DNA of 64,000 nucleotides from Terrimicrobiaceae bacterium (GCA_018402345.1 JAGYIV010000007.1:1-64000), one strand, 5' to 3'; counted from the stretch's first letter, positions 39,277 to 50,286 are shown. Numbers and translations are program-made. The notes: a model not told the origin generated them from the sequence alone.

Positions 39277-42200
39277 TCATCGGGTGGCGCGGGCGAGGAG
39301 GTCGCCGAGGTGGTAGTTGATCGAGGAAACTCCCCACCCCGGTTCGGAATCAAAGGGATTGGCGACAAAGTGCGGGCCGTCGGTTTTCTCGTTTTCATCC
39401 ACCAGCACGATGGCGAGGTGGAATTTGTCCGCTTGGTTGAGGGCGTAGAGGATTTCGTTTCGGGTCACAGTGATGGTGTCGGCTCCTTTGGCGCGGCCTT
39501 TGACCTCGATGTGTCGGGCGAGAGGTTGCTTGCCCTCGACCGCGGGCGGGTAGGAAGTGATGTCCCAACCGCATTTCTGCGCGGAGACATCCACCACGCG
39601 GCAACCACGGGCTTCCTCGATGCTGCGAACGGCATCCATGGCGAGTTGCTCGATGCGGCTGCGTGCCACGGCATTGGCTGAAAAGGTATCTGGCGTGGGA
39701 TTTTCGCCACGGAGCTTGCGCAGCAACCCACCGGGCACGATCAGAGCGCCACCCAGCACAACAGGTGTGCCATTGGAAACATGGCGCATGGCTTGGAGTT
39801 CTTTTTTGCGGGACTCCAAACGGCCTTCGAGGTCGTTGATGGTGCGCTGGGCGTTGTCGAGATTCAGGCGAACATCCTTCCCGGCTTCCAAATCCTCTTT
39901 GAGCTTCAGCCAGCGATCCGACCAGAAGGAGATTTCTTTGGTGAGGCGCTCGTGGACAGCGGCGAGGGTTTTGTCCACATGGGCGATGCGGCGCTCGGCG
40001 ACTTCCTTGTAGTGCTCAGGAACAAGCGTGGATGCGGCGAGGGCCAGTGCCCGTTGCTCCTGGCCAGAAGATATCCACGGCTCTGAAAGGATGGGCTTGA
40101 TGAAATGCTGATCGCTTGAGGCAAGTGGCTCCAGATCGAGATGGGGTGCCCACCCGGCAAAGTGGGCGAGGCCATCGGGAGTGACTCGGACGAATTGCAG
40201 GCGCTTCGAGAGCACGATGCCATCGCCACCTTTGATCTCATGCGTGATGAGAAAGAGCAGAGAGGGCTCGTCTCCAGAATCGGCAGGGTCGATCAACACC
40301 GTGCCTTGGCGCAGGAGATTCGTGTGGCGCTCCAAAACAATATCGGTGACCGCAAGCATGAGCGGGTGTCCGGGATGGAGGAGTTGGGCAAATGGTGCAT
40401 CTGCTTGATCCAGCGGGCGCACGGCGTCCTTCGTAAAGCAGACGCGCTCGTAGCGCTTCAATACCGGAGCGAGTTCTCGGCGGTTGCGTCCTGAGATGAT
40501 ACGGTCGCGCTCACGAATGAGGGCAGGCACATGGGTAATCTCGAAGCGGCCGCTTTCACGACGGAGTAAAGAGCCCCCAAGGTCGTCGAAGGCTTTGGTG
40601 AAAAAAGAACGAACGAAAAATGGCTGAAGCCTGCGAGCCTCGGCCTGCTCCATCTGCTCCTTCACGGCAAAGAGCCGTTCAGGGTTCATGGTCTCTTGGG
40701 CCAAGGCCGTCCGATTCAAGAGGGACTTGAGGTGATCGGCGTCGAAAGCGGCATCGATGCGTTGATTCAGCCGCTCGCGGATATCAGGGCGGTCGTTGTA
40801 AATGATGGCGTCGAGGAGGAGTTGCTTGAGGCTTTTCTCCTCAAAGACCTCGCCAAGGATGTCGAAGACGCGCCCCTTGAAAGCCGTGCTGATCGTTTCC
40901 AACTTGGTGAGGAGGCGGTGGTAGACCTCGCCCTCTCGGGTCTCCTTGGCGACGAGATTCCACAAGTGGCAAACCTCCTGCTGGCCGATGCGATGAATGC
41001 GGCCGAAGCGCTGCTCCAAGCGATTCGGATTCCATGGGAGGTCGTAGTTCACCATGAGGTTCGCGTTTTGAAGGTTCACGCCTTCGCCAGCGGCATCCGT
41101 GGCAATAAGGATGCGAACCTCGGGATCGGAACGGAAGAGAGCCTGCCGCTTGCGGCGCTCGTCGCGCTGGGTGCCGCCATGGATGGTGGTGATCGCGCCT
41201 GGGGTGCCAAGCACACCGCCCATCTTTTGTTCCAGATAGTTCAGAGTATCCCGGTGCTCGGTGAAGATGATGAGCTTGCGGAGCCTGCCGCCTGCGTCCC
41301 GCATGCGGGAGTCGTTTTGGAGAATCTTGGAGAGTTCATCCCACTTTCGATCCAAGCCGGACGCGACAACGCCACCGGCTTGTTGCTCCAGTTTTTTGAG
41401 AATGAGAATCTCGGCTTCCAGCTCAGCCTTAGTCTGCGCAGTCGTGGCGTCGTCGATGAGTTCCTCTTCGAGTTCCTCCTGCTCCTCGGCAGTCAGATCG
41501 TCGTCGTCATCTGGAATAGCCGATTTCGCAGCTTCGCGGCCACGGGCCATGATGTTTTCTTCACGAAGCTTGCGCTCCAAGCGTTCTTTACGGCGGCGAA
41601 GAGATTGAAAAATCGCCTCCGGGCTTGATGCCAAGCGGCGCTGAAGAGCAGTGAGAGCAAATCCCACCGAACCTTTGCGAGAACCTTCCAGTGCCTCAGC
41701 TTTGCCCATTTCCTCCTTCACATAAGAGGTCACAGCCTCGTAGAGCGAGGCTTCGATATCGGAAAGCGTGTAGTTGAGAGTATATGCGCGCCGCTCGGGA
41801 AAAAGTGGAGTGCCGTCGAACTTCAGAAGCTCTTCCTTAACCATGCGGCGCATGAGGTCGGAGGCATCGACTTTGTGAACGCCATCGCGGAATTTTCCGT
41901 AAAAGCGGTCTGAGTCGAGAAGCGAGAGGAACAACTGGAAGTCCTCCTCCTTGCCATTGTGTGGCGTGGCGGACATGAGGAGGAGGTGGCGAGTGCGTGC
42001 CCCCATTTTTTCCGCAAATTGAAAACGGCCGGTTTTCTCAACCTTCGATCCGTAGAAATGCGCGGCGAGTTTGTGTGCCTCGTCAAAGACAACAAGATCC
42101 CAACTGGTGGAGAGGAGTTTTTCCTGCAACTCCTCGTTACGAGCCATCTGATCAAGGCGAACAATCAGGTGATCATGGTCATCGAAAGCATTTCCACTCG

Positions 42201-42770
42201 GGGAAGCAGCTTCCAGTGCGTTGGAAAAGACATGGAACTGCAGACCGAACTTTTCATACAGCTCGTCGCGCCATTGCTCGACAAGGCTGCCGAGCGCACC
42301 ACAAAGAATCCCGTCTCTGGCGTCGACCTCATGATGAGCTCGCGAATGTAAAGACCCGCCATGATCGTCTTGCCTGCGCCGGGATCGTCGGCAAGGACGA
42401 AGCGCAGGGGCTGGCGAGGCAGCATCGATTCATAAACCGCCGTAATCTGGTGAGGCAGTGGGTCAACATTCGATGTGTGAACGGCCATCATCGGATCGAA
42501 AAGGAACGCGAGATCAATACGCTTTGCCTCCACAGCCAACTTGAACGCCTCCCCATCTCCATCAAACCGCCATGGGTGGGCAGTGACAGCCTCCGAAATC
42601 GATTTGCAATCGGCCTCCGTAAGAAGGCGCTCTTTTATTGATCCATCAGGCAAACGGTAAACAAGCGTAAGGGCTGATTCAGAAACCGGCAGCGCAGCAA
42701 CGACCGAAACAATTAGCTCAGGCTCAACCCCAGCCATACTCATACCTGCTTTGATGGAGGAAAGTGTCAT
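39277..42770 (-). CDS. SNF2-type helicase with C-terminal DUF3883 (one frameshift)
   Basis: About 1164 aa. Motif [15 protein letters not shown] (126-139), a frame change near 42330, then [19 protein letters not shown] box [27 protein letters not shown], an acidic coiled insertion ([18 protein letters not shown]), and the second lobe with [33 protein letters not shown] and [11 protein letters not shown]. The C-terminus has [10 protein letters not shown] and [20 protein letters not shown], the PDDEXK-like DUF3883. This is the architecture of the DISARM DrmD helicase family. First gene of the defence operon. Confidence 0.85.
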
Positions 42771-42879
42771 TTGCGATGCAATAAACCGAGGGATATTAAA
42801 ATAGTTTGGGTCTTTCCCAATAGCGGGGCAATTTTAAAGCGACGCGGTAGTCTTTTTTTCTGCCATGCCCTGTTCGCGC

Positions 42880-43710
42880 TCAGCGTTTGCGGTAGGCGAC
42901 CTTGATTTGGTGGGTGTCGACGGGGGTTTGGATCGTCACCAATATCTCTTGGGGAATTTTTCCCGGTGCGGGCGGGAGCTTGAACACGATGTTGCCGCCG
43001 TAGGCCGCGCCGGGGGGGATCGTGGTGGTTCGCAGCATGGATTCGAGGTCGGCGAGCGAGGCGTTGCGGTTTGCGGCGATGGTGTTCATTTGCTGAAGGG
43101 TGTTGGCGTTCACCGCCGCTTGGGCGGTGGCCATGGCGGCGGGGTTGTAGGTGGTGCTGGTGGCGGAGTAGGTGCCGAAGGAATTGAAGTTCCCGGAATA
43201 TTGCCAGGGGTTGTAACCATAGGTGGGATTTGCCGTGCCGGAGAAATTTCCATAGCCGCGGGAGGTGCCGTAGGTGGTCGTGGTGGTGGGCATGGATGCG
43301 GCGGCAACCTGCATGGCTCCGGCCATCCCCATCGCGATGGCGGAGGCGGCGGCCCGTTGTTGGATTTCGCGTTTGAGGGCCTCATGGGTGAATGTTTTAA
43401 GAGGCTTGCCGTCGTAGGTGAGTTTGATGTTTTCCGGGCCGAAATGCAGGGGTGTCTTGGAGGTGTTGGCGAGGGTCACATTGAGGCAACCGCGTTGGTT
43501 TGCCGGAAACGCCTCGGGGCTGAAGGAGACGAATGCCGTGGTCTTGTTTTTCGAAGGAATCACCGGGTTGCCCTGCACGTAGGCAACCTTTGCGGTGTCG
43601 CCTTCGGGGACATCGAACTTCACCGAGGCACAGGCCGAGAGGGAGAGCACGGCAGCGGCGACGAGGGTGCGTCCGACAATGGCGCAGCGCGATCCCTGCT
43701 TCCGCACCAT
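42880..43710 (-). CDS. Lipoprotein of unknown function
   Basis: 276 aa from the ATG at 43710. A signal peptide with lipobox LSLSACAS places Cys at about residue 25. A beta-rich domain follows (FVSFSPEAFPANQRGCLNVT; GPENIKLTYDG), then a low-complexity Thr/Tyr/Gly/Asn stretch (about 125-185) and a C-terminal strand domain (GGNIVFKLPP; KVAYRKR). Longer upstream starts would place the lipobox far inside and are rejected. Confidence 0.7.
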   Translation of the reverse strand: MVRKQGSRCAIVGRTLVAAAVLSLSACASVKFDVPEGDTAKVAYVQGNPVIPSKNKTTAFVSFSPEAFPANQRGCLNVTLANTSKTPLHFGPENIKLTYDGKPLKTFTHEALKREIQQRAAASAIAMGMAGAMQVAAASMPTTTTTYGTSRGYGNFSGTANPTYGYNPWQYSGNFNSFGTYSATSTTYNPAAMATAQAAVNANTLQQMNTIAANRNASLADLESMLRTTTIPPGAAYGGNIVFKLPPAPGKIPQEILVTIQTPVDTHQIKVAYRKR

Positions 43711-44152
43711 GAATGCGAACTGCAACTGCAGCATGGATTGGTTCCCTGCAGGGACACGGGGTTGCGGGAACGGAATGATTGTCAGAATGCGGGACAGGAT
43801 TTTTGTGATCATTGCCCGGGAAGGTTGGCAATGTTGGTGGGACATCCACGGGGGGAGCAGATTATTTTTTAGGAAAAATTTGAAATGCGAATTCTTGCCT
43901 GTGCGAGGGGCGAGGGGAGCCTGCCGAGGGAGACTTTGGCGGGGTCGGATATTTCTTTCGCTGGATCGGAACCCCAACCGAAAGGCGTCCGGTGCGCCTG
44001 CTGGCGCCTCATCGCTATCGAGAGGGATTGTCGCGGCGGCCTGTGGCCGTCGTGGGGGTGCGGTGCAGTTATCGAAACCCGTTCTGGGTTCCGCGATGGG
44101 GGATTTCTTCGTGTGCCGACGAGGACGTCGGCGCGCCTGGGCGGGGCGTTTT
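43711..44152. other. Intergenic region with palindromes
   Basis: No supported gene between the lipoprotein and pgl. The palindrome gccgac/gtcggc at 44115-44132 resembles 17901-17918. Other short inverted motifs (tgcgcctgctggcgcc, near 43996) suggest more REP-like copies. Confidence 0.45.
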
Positions 44153-44836
44153 TTAGCCTGCGGCGTCGGTGTCGGCGAGGAGGGTGGCGTTTTGTTGGGA
44201 GATGGGGCCGGCGGGGATGGTGGGGTCTGCGGCGAGGAGGCGGGGGATCATGGGTTTTTTCTCTGCTCCGGTGACGACCCAGAGGATGTGGCGGCTGCGG
44301 TTGAGAACGGGGTAGGTGAGGGTCATGCGGCGGCGGTTTTGGTAGATGCCGGTGAGGGCGACTTCGGCATTTTGGACGTGGCAGACGGGGTCGCTTGGGA
44401 TGAGCGAGGCGGTGTGGCCGTCGGGGCCGAGGCCGAGGTGGGCGAGGTCGAGGATCGGGGGGTGTCCGCAAAGGGACTCGAGGGTGGCGGTGTAGTCGCT
44501 GCAGGCCTGGTCGAGGTCTGTGGCGTTCACTGGCATGGCGTGGATGTGGGATTCTGGAATGGGGGCGTGGGAGAGGAGGCTTTCGCGGAGGTGGGTGAGG
44601 TTGCGGTCCTTGTCGCCATCGGGAGCGATGCGTTCGTCGACTTGGACGACGTGGAGCGATGCCCATGGGACGTCTTCATGGGCGAGGGCGCGGAGCATTT
44701 GCCACGGGGTGCGGCCTCCGCTGACGGCCATGACAAAGCGTCCGCGGGCGGCGACGGCGTTGCGGGCTTCGGAGGCGATGATCTGTGCGGCGCGAGCGGC
44801 GACGGCGTCGGAGGTGGCGAGTGTTTCGATGTGCAT
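44153..44836 (-). CDS. pgl: 6-phosphogluconolactonase
   Basis: 227 aa, normal length. AVSGGRTPWQMLRALAHEDV, VVQVDERIAPDGDKDRNL, and LAHLGLGPDGHTASLIPSDP are the SGG, DER and GLGxDGHTASLFP motifs of DevB/Pgl. It hydrolyses 6-phosphogluconolactone in the oxidative pentose phosphate pathway. Downstream of the U32 gene by 40 bases, same strand. Intact. Confidence 0.9.
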   Translation of the reverse strand: MHIETLATSDAVAARAAQIIASEARNAVAARGRFVMAVSGGRTPWQMLRALAHEDVPWASLHVVQVDERIAPDGDKDRNLTHLRESLLSHAPIPESHIHAMPVNATDLDQACSDYTATLESLCGHPPILDLAHLGLGPDGHTASLIPSDPVCHVQNAEVALTGIYQNRRRMTLTYPVLNRSRHILWVVTGAEKKPMIPRLLAADPTIPAGPISQQNATLLADTDAAG

Positions 44837-44876
44837 GGGTTGGAGGTTAGGTTGGTTCGTCGGATGAGGTCACGCT

Positions 44877-47389
44877 TCAACCGCCGGAGTAGGTGCCGGT
44901 GGTGACGCCGACCTGGCTGTTGGCGCGGAGGGATTGGAAGAGGCGGGTGCCGGGTTGGCGGCCGGCGAGGAGGGACTGGTAGGCTTGAATGACGGCAGTG
45001 GTGTCGTTTTTGGATTCCTCGAGGAGTTCGATGCGGAACGAGCGAAGTCCGGCGGCGTGGAATGCCTCGAAATAGGCTGCGCCGGTTTGCGGGGTGGCGT
45101 GGAAGAGGGTGTTGCGGCACCCGACATCCGCCCGCAGCGGGTGCTCGACGCCCACGCGGTCGCGGAGGTGGACGCGGTGGAGTTCGCAGGGTCTGCCGCA
45201 ATTGGTGTGGTCGGTGCCAGTCGAGAGGAACGCGGCGAAGACGCAATGCTCCATATGGAACATGGGCATGTGGTGGTGCAGGGTGAGTTCGAACCACTGC
45301 GGCGGAGCTTGTCGGAGGAGGGCGAGGATTTGTGGGACGTTGAGGTCGTGGGAAACGGTCAATCGCGAGAGGCCGCGGTGCATGAAGACCGAGGCCGTGA
45401 TGGGGTTGGCGACGTTCAGCGAAAAGTCGCCGACGAGTTCCAGCGGGGAGCCGGAGAAATGCTCGATCGCGCCGATATTGCGCACGAGCACGCCATCGGG
45501 CGCGGCATTGGCGATGAGTTTGAAAAAGCCCTCCTCGCCGGCTTTTTGGATGCGGGGTGTGGCGAGGAGAATGCGGGAATTGCCATGGGAGCGCACGGTG
45601 GCTACGGCGTCCTTGAATCGGCGGATGTCCTCGTAATCGGCGTAGATGGTTTGCACGCCGGCGTCGAGGGCGGCATCGAGTTGCTCGGGGGTGCGGATGA
45701 GAACGGAGAGGTTGGTCTCGGTGGGATGGGGTGTGGTGGGCTCTGGTGTTGCGGGCGAGGTTGTGTTGAAGGAATCGGTGGGCGGACGGCTCGGAGATCC
45801 GTCCCTACCATCGGCGGGGGGTTCGGGAGAAGTGGAGGGCAGGATTTCCTCCAGCGTGGCTTTTGGAATGGCCTTCGGGCGGGGAGGGGAGAGTTTGGCG
45901 ACGAGTTCGCGGCGGAGGCGGTTGAGTTCCGAGAGGGGCAGAATGACATCGCCCTCGAGATGGTTTTCCAGAGTGCCGAGGGTGTAGGGGGTGCCGCCGA
46001 GGCGGCCGAGTTGGGCGTGGAGGGTTTCGGTGGTGAGGGGGCGTGTGCGGGCGGGTTCGAGCGGGGATTGGGAGGTGGCTTGGATGGCTCCTGACGAGAT
46101 AACAAGCGGCGCTCCGGCGGAACCGGTCACGATGAGATCGATGGGGGTGAGGTTTTCTTGAAGTCCCTCGATATTGCCAGCGAACGAGTGGCGCAGGTCG
46201 CGGTCGAGGGCAGGGTCGCTGGTTTTCCACACGCGTGTGCCTGCGGGGATGTCCGACAGGCGAGCTTGCCGCGCTCGAAGAAGAGGCGGTTGCCATTAAT
46301 GGAAAAAATCCGCCCGCCTTGTTCGTGTTCGGTATTGCCGCCGGTGTCGAACACAACGCCGTCGCCTGCTTTGAGGGGAACCTCTGGATTGTCGATGCAG
46401 ACGTTGTCCTTGCCGGTGCCAACGACACGGCCGACGTAGGCGCCGCGTTTCTTGCCGTAGCGCGCACCGACGAGTTCCTGGTGGTTCACTCCGTGCATCC
46501 AGCCGCTGAAGAGACCGCGGGAGAAGGTCATTTCCAGTCGATACCAGTCATCGGCGGAGGCCAGATGTGGGGCTCCCGCGAGGGCATTGTCGATCGCCTT
46601 GCGGTAGACGGAGGTGACTGCGGCGACGTATTCGGGCGATTTGAGGCGGCCTTCGATTTTGAACGAGCGCACGCCACGCTCGATGAGCGCGGGGATTTCA
46701 TTCACCGCCGCGAGGTCCTGCGGCGAGAGGAGGTAGCGCTTGTCGCCGAGATCGCGCAGGGTGCCATCCACAATCAATTCATACGGCATGCGGCAGGCTT
46801 GGGCGCACTCGCCGCGGTTCGCGCTGCGGCGGCCGAGGGCCTCGCTGGTGAGGCATTGGCCCGAATAGGCCACGCAGAGGGCGCCGTGGACAAAAGTCTC
46901 GAGAGGCACCGAGGGCGGGAATTTTTCAAGTTCGCGGAGCGAGAGTTCGCGCGCGAGGACGACCTGCTTGATGCCGAGCGACTCCGCAAAGCGCACGCCC
47001 TCCGGCGAGGTGATCGTCATTTGGGTCGAGGCGTGGACGCGGAGGTCTGGAAACATGCGGCGGGCGATCTCGGCGAGACCGACATCCTGAATAATGACGG
47101 CATCGGCCCCGCAATCGGCGAGGGCTTGGAGTTCCGCGATGGCGTCGGAGAGTTCGTCGGTGAACACGAGGACGTTTAGCGTGACGTAGGCCTTCACGCC
47201 GCGGGTGTGGAGAAACTCCACGACGGCTGGCAGGTTCTCGAGGGTGAAATTTTCCGCCCTCATGCGGGCATTGAAGCGCGAGAGGCCGAAGAACACGGCA
47301 TCCGCGCCATTCGCCACGGCGGCCTTCACGCACTCCATGTCGCCGGCGGGAGCGAGGAGTTCGGGGGCGGGCGAGGCGGCGGGCGGCAT
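44877..47389 (-). CDS. U32-family peptidase with DUF3656 (one frameshift)
   Basis: About 837 aa from MPPAASPAPELLAPAGDMEC. The first U32 domain has NGADAVFFGLSRFNARMRAE, DCGADAVIIQDVGL, VHASTQMTI and the Cys cluster LCVAYSGQCLTSEALGRRSA, NRGECAQACRMPY that binds Fe-S in this family. A missing G near 46275 breaks the frame, after which LSDIPAGTRVWKTSDPALDR and a second U32-like domain follow (NTLFHATPQTGAAYFEAFHA at the end). Relatives hydroxylate tRNA or 23S rRNA. A repeat insertion lies in the linker. Confidence 0.8.
45781..45815. repeat. REP-like element inserted in the U32 gene
   Basis: On the minus strand the tract ggtagggacggatctccgag followed by ccgtcc is the same repeat core as at about 96-118 (ggtaggggcggatcgccgag). 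It is palindromic (ggacgg/ccgtcc) and is read in frame as PADGRDGSPSRPP within a Pro/Thr-rich linker. Confidence 0.6.
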
Positions 47390-47411
47390 GAATCGAGGGC
47401 GATCCACGGGG

Positions 47412-47906
47412 TTAGTCCACCGGGGGTTGAATGATGCGGACAGCGGGGTCGAGTTGCTTGTCGACGATGTAGATCGAGGGTGGGTTCGTGCGGAGGAGAT
47501 CGTAGCCGGTGAGGACGAATTCCGGATAGAAGCGATCACTGGCCGGTTCGTAGACGGTGTCGCCGCTGAAGAACCCTTCGAGGCGGTAGTCGTGGTTGTT
47601 GTCAGTGCCCAGCTTGCCGCCTTCGCGGTCGGGGGCGATTTTGCGCTGTTCGTTCAGCATGACGAGCTTTGCGGTTTTCCAAGGTTGGCTTGGTTCGCGC
47701 ACCCAGCCCCACATTTTGTAATCCTTCTTATACATACGGCGGCCAAAGAAGTGGGAGCCTGGCGCTTCGTTTAAAATGGCGGCCTTCATCGCCGCGCGGG
47801 CGGGATCGGGCGGCGGCGTCAGCGTCTGGCAGCCCGCAAGAAGGAGAACGCCGAGAAACAGGAGGGGGCGCAGGGCGGTGAGTGTCGAGTGAATCAAAAC
47901 CGGCAT
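47412..47906 (-). CDS. Lipoprotein of unknown function
   Basis: 164 aa. Signal peptide LRPLLFLGVLLLAGCQ with a good lipobox (LAGC), then RMYKKDYKMWGWVREPSQPW and HDYRLEGFFSGDTVYEPASD. Not assigned to a family. It ends 22 bases before the U32 start and may be the first gene of the lipoprotein-U32-pgl unit. Confidence 0.65.
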   Translation of the reverse strand: MPVLIHSTLTALRPLLFLGVLLLAGCQTLTPPPDPARAAMKAAILNEAPGSHFFGRRMYKKDYKMWGWVREPSQPWKTAKLVMLNEQRKIAPDREGGKLGTDNNHDYRLEGFFSGDTVYEPASDRFYPEFVLTGYDLLRTNPPSIYIVDKQLDPAVRIIQPPVD

Positions 47907-48115
47907 GGCGGGACATTGGCTTGGCGTGGGCGAAAAATCCAGCCTCTGGATGCCATGCGAGAATCAGCCTCCCCGCTTTGAAAAGAAATATGGACGGGTG
48001 CCACAGGCTGGTGGTAGTGGAGTTGCTGTTCTGTCCCCCCAAGGTTCAGAATAGCGGTGCTCCGGAACGATCCGGGAGCCGCGTGAAGTATCAACCTCAA
48101 CATAACGATCTACCT

Positions 48116-48394
48116 ATGCCGACCGAATCCAAACCCAAACGCAAAGCCAATCCCGCGCTCCTCAAGCCAGTTCAACCTGACGCCGTCCTTGCCGCCGTGG
48201 TGGGCTCCACCCCGGTCTCCCGTGGCGAGTTGACCAAAAAAGTCTGGGACTACATCAAAAAGCACAAGCTCCAAGACGAGAAGAAAAAGACCATGATTAA
48301 CGCCGACGCCGCGTTGAAGGCCGTGTTCGGAGGCAAGAGCCAAGTGACGATGTTCGAGATGACCAAGCTCATCTCCGGTCACGTGAAGTCGTAA
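48116..48394 (+). CDS. SWIB/MDM2 domain protein
   Basis: 92 aa. The SWIB core is ALLKPVQPDAVLAAVVGSTP, SRGELTKKVWDYIKKHKLQD and MINADAALKAVFGG, with a basic N-terminal tail (ESKPKRKANP). Bacterial SWIB proteins are typical of chlamydiae, verrucomicrobia and some others, and are thought to be DNA-binding or chromatin-like. Monocistronic, followed by a strong terminator. Confidence 0.9.
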   Translation: MPTESKPKRKANPALLKPVQPDAVLAAVVGSTPVSRGELTKKVWDYIKKHKLQDEKKKTMINADAALKAVFGGKSQVTMFEMTKLISGHVKS

Positions 48395-48421
48395 CCCACT
48401 CTTCGATCGAGCAATTTCCAG

Positions 48422-48457
48422 CCCTTTCCGGTCATCGCGGCCGGAAAGGGTTTTTTT
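48422..48457 (+). terminator. Rho-independent terminator after the SWIB gene
   Basis: Stem ccctttccgg / ccggaaaggg around a short loop (tcatcgcgg), followed by a run of seven T. It lies 28 bases after the SWIB stop. Confidence 0.9.
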
Positions 48458-48507
48458 CATGCAAGTTGACTTGTTGAGGTCAGTTCCTTTCGTGACATGC
48501 GAGTGAC

Positions 48508-49284
48508 ATGAATTCGACGATCCTTATTGTGTTAGCGCTGGTGTGGGCTTTTGCGCTCACTCGCGCCTTGAAGATGTCGCTGGCCAGTCCGGATCGTTTT
48601 CCTGTGGTGCATTGGCAGTGGCCTGAGGGGCTTTTCACAACATGCATCGTGTTGTTTTTTCTGAGCACCGGAGCGGCCGCCTTCGGCAAGGAGCCGCAGC
48701 GCATCACGCTCGAATCGCTTGAGACCAGCGTGGCCCTGTATGCGGCGGTGACGTTGTTTTTGATCGGGTTTCTTGTGATGAGAAACGTGCCGCTGGTCGA
48801 GGCATTTGGTCTTGGTGCGGAGAGGGCGAAAACGATTTTCGGACCTGTGTTGATTGCGGTGCTGGTGGCTGTTCCAGCTATTTATGCTGTGCAGTGGTTG
48901 GTTTACACGTTCCTCGCCGATGCCAACGCGCCGCAACCGATCGTCACGTTTCTGCTCGAGCACGACGGATTGCGCGACAGGTTGGCGGTGGCTGCGATCG
49001 CCTTGATCGCCGCACCGTTGACCGAGGAGTTGGTTTTTCGCGGCTGCTTCTATGGAGTGCTGAGGCAGGTGGGAGGGCGCTGGCTGGCCATCGGGGTGAC
49101 GGCGGTTGTCTTCGCATTGATCCACGGGCATGCGGCATCGATTCCCGGCTTGTTGATTTTGGCGGTTGCGCTTGCGTTGCTTTACGAGGTCACTGGGTCG
49201 TTGTGGGCCCCGCTGGCGCTGCATGCGGTGTTCAACGGGTTGAGCCTGCTCGGGACGATTCTTTGGCCGGAGGCGATGCAGTGA
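48508..49284 (+). CDS. CPBP-family intramembrane metalloprotease
   Basis: 258 aa, seven to eight hydrophobic segments. The CPBP motifs are EELVFRGCFYGVLR (E173, E174), VFALIHGHAA (H206, H208) and ALHAVFNG (H239, N243). Family members process membrane-anchored proteins or act in bacteriocin immunity. ATGA/GTGA overlap with thiL. Confidence 0.85.
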   Translation: MNSTILIVLALVWAFALTRALKMSLASPDRFPVVHWQWPEGLFTTCIVLFFLSTGAAAFGKEPQRITLESLETSVALYAAVTLFLIGFLVMRNVPLVEAFGLGAERAKTIFGPVLIAVLVAVPAIYAVQWLVYTFLADANAPQPIVTFLLEHDGLRDRLAVAAIALIAAPLTEELVFRGCFYGVLRQVGGRWLAIGVTAVVFALIHGHAASIPGLLILAVALALLYEVTGSLWAPLALHAVFNGLSLLGTILWPEAMQ

Positions 49285-50166
49285 AAAAAAACGCCGAGGA
49301 TGAGCTGTTGGAGCGGTCTGCTCAAATTGGTGCCGCTGCCGGAGAAGGGCATCTTGGGCCCCGGGGACGACTGTGCGGCGATCCCGTGCGGCAGGGACTT
49401 GCTACTGCTGAAGACCGACTGCGTGGCCGAGGGGGTTCATTTTCGGCGCGGGGAGAATCCTGCGAAGGTCGGCTGGAAGGCGCTTTGCAGGCCGCTGAGC
49501 GACTTGGCGGCGATGGGTGGAGTGCCCGGCGAGGCCTTGATCACGTTTTTTTCGCCGCCGGATGTCGAGGAGGAGTATTGGGAGGAATTCTATCGCGGTC
49601 TTGGGCGCGCCGCGCGGAGGTTCGGCGTCACGATCGCCGGTGGGGAAATGTCGCGCCAACCCGCAGGCATCGCCATTTCGGTGACACTCACCGGTCGTGT
49701 GCCCCGTCGGGAGTTGGTCACGCGATCCGGCGCAGGGGCGGGGGATTTGATCTATGTGACCGGCAGTCTTGGAGGCTCGGGGAGGGGACACCATTTGAAT
49801 TTCACGCCGCGCCTCAAGGAAGGCCGCTGGATCGCCTCCCGCCGCCTTGCCACGGCCATGATGGATCTCAGCGATGGCCTGGGAGCGGACCTGCCTCGCC
49901 TCGCACGCGCCAGCGGGTGCGGGTTTGAGGTCGATCAATCTCTCGTTCCGAGGAATCCCAGGGTCACGACGGCCTCGGCCCTCTCCGACGGCGAGGACTA
50001 CGAATTGCTCTTCACGTGCAAGCCAGCGCTGGCAGGGCGATTGGAGTCGGAATGGAAAAAAGCATTCTCCAAGACACGCCTCACCCGCATCGGGAACACC
50101 ACCAAGGTAAAATCCATGCCTCCAGACTGGCCCGGCGGTTGGGACCATTTCGCCACGAGCGCTTGA
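49281..50166 (+). CDS. thiL: Thiamine-monophosphate kinase (frameshift near the start)
   Basis: GPGDDCAAIPCG, LLLKTDCVAEGVHFRR, GWKALCRPLSDLAAMGG, VTIAGGEMSRQP and AMMDLSDGLGADLPRLAR are the metal- and ATP-binding motifs of ThiL. The GTG at 49281 gives KKNAEDELLER and then a one-base shift near 49316 joins LLKLVPLPEKGILG; the alternative ATG at 49300 would start with unrelated residues. About 295 aa. It phosphorylates TMP to TPP. Confidence 0.8.
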
Positions 50167-50286
50167 GGGCTCGGACGTAAGCAGGCCAAAAATCGCCATT
50201 CCGCCTAACGTTCGCGCCATTTTATTAGCGCGCTCCCCTTTGGTCTGCTTTGATGACTTGTTTCACCGCCGCAGCCCCCTTTTTTT

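Noticed and set aside
40696-41628. 310-aa plus-strand frame antisense to the helicase
   Set aside because: Helicase motifs [11 protein letters not shown] and ATDAAGEG on the minus strand are decisive.
30273-42770. A complete DISARM system
   Set aside because: DrmA, DrmB (DUF1998) and DrmC are absent; only the SNF2-DUF3883 helicase and a methylase resemble DISARM.
44877-46467. Additional minus- and plus-strand frames over the U32 gene
   Set aside because: They are shadows; the U32 motifs lie in the frames described, joined by one frameshift.
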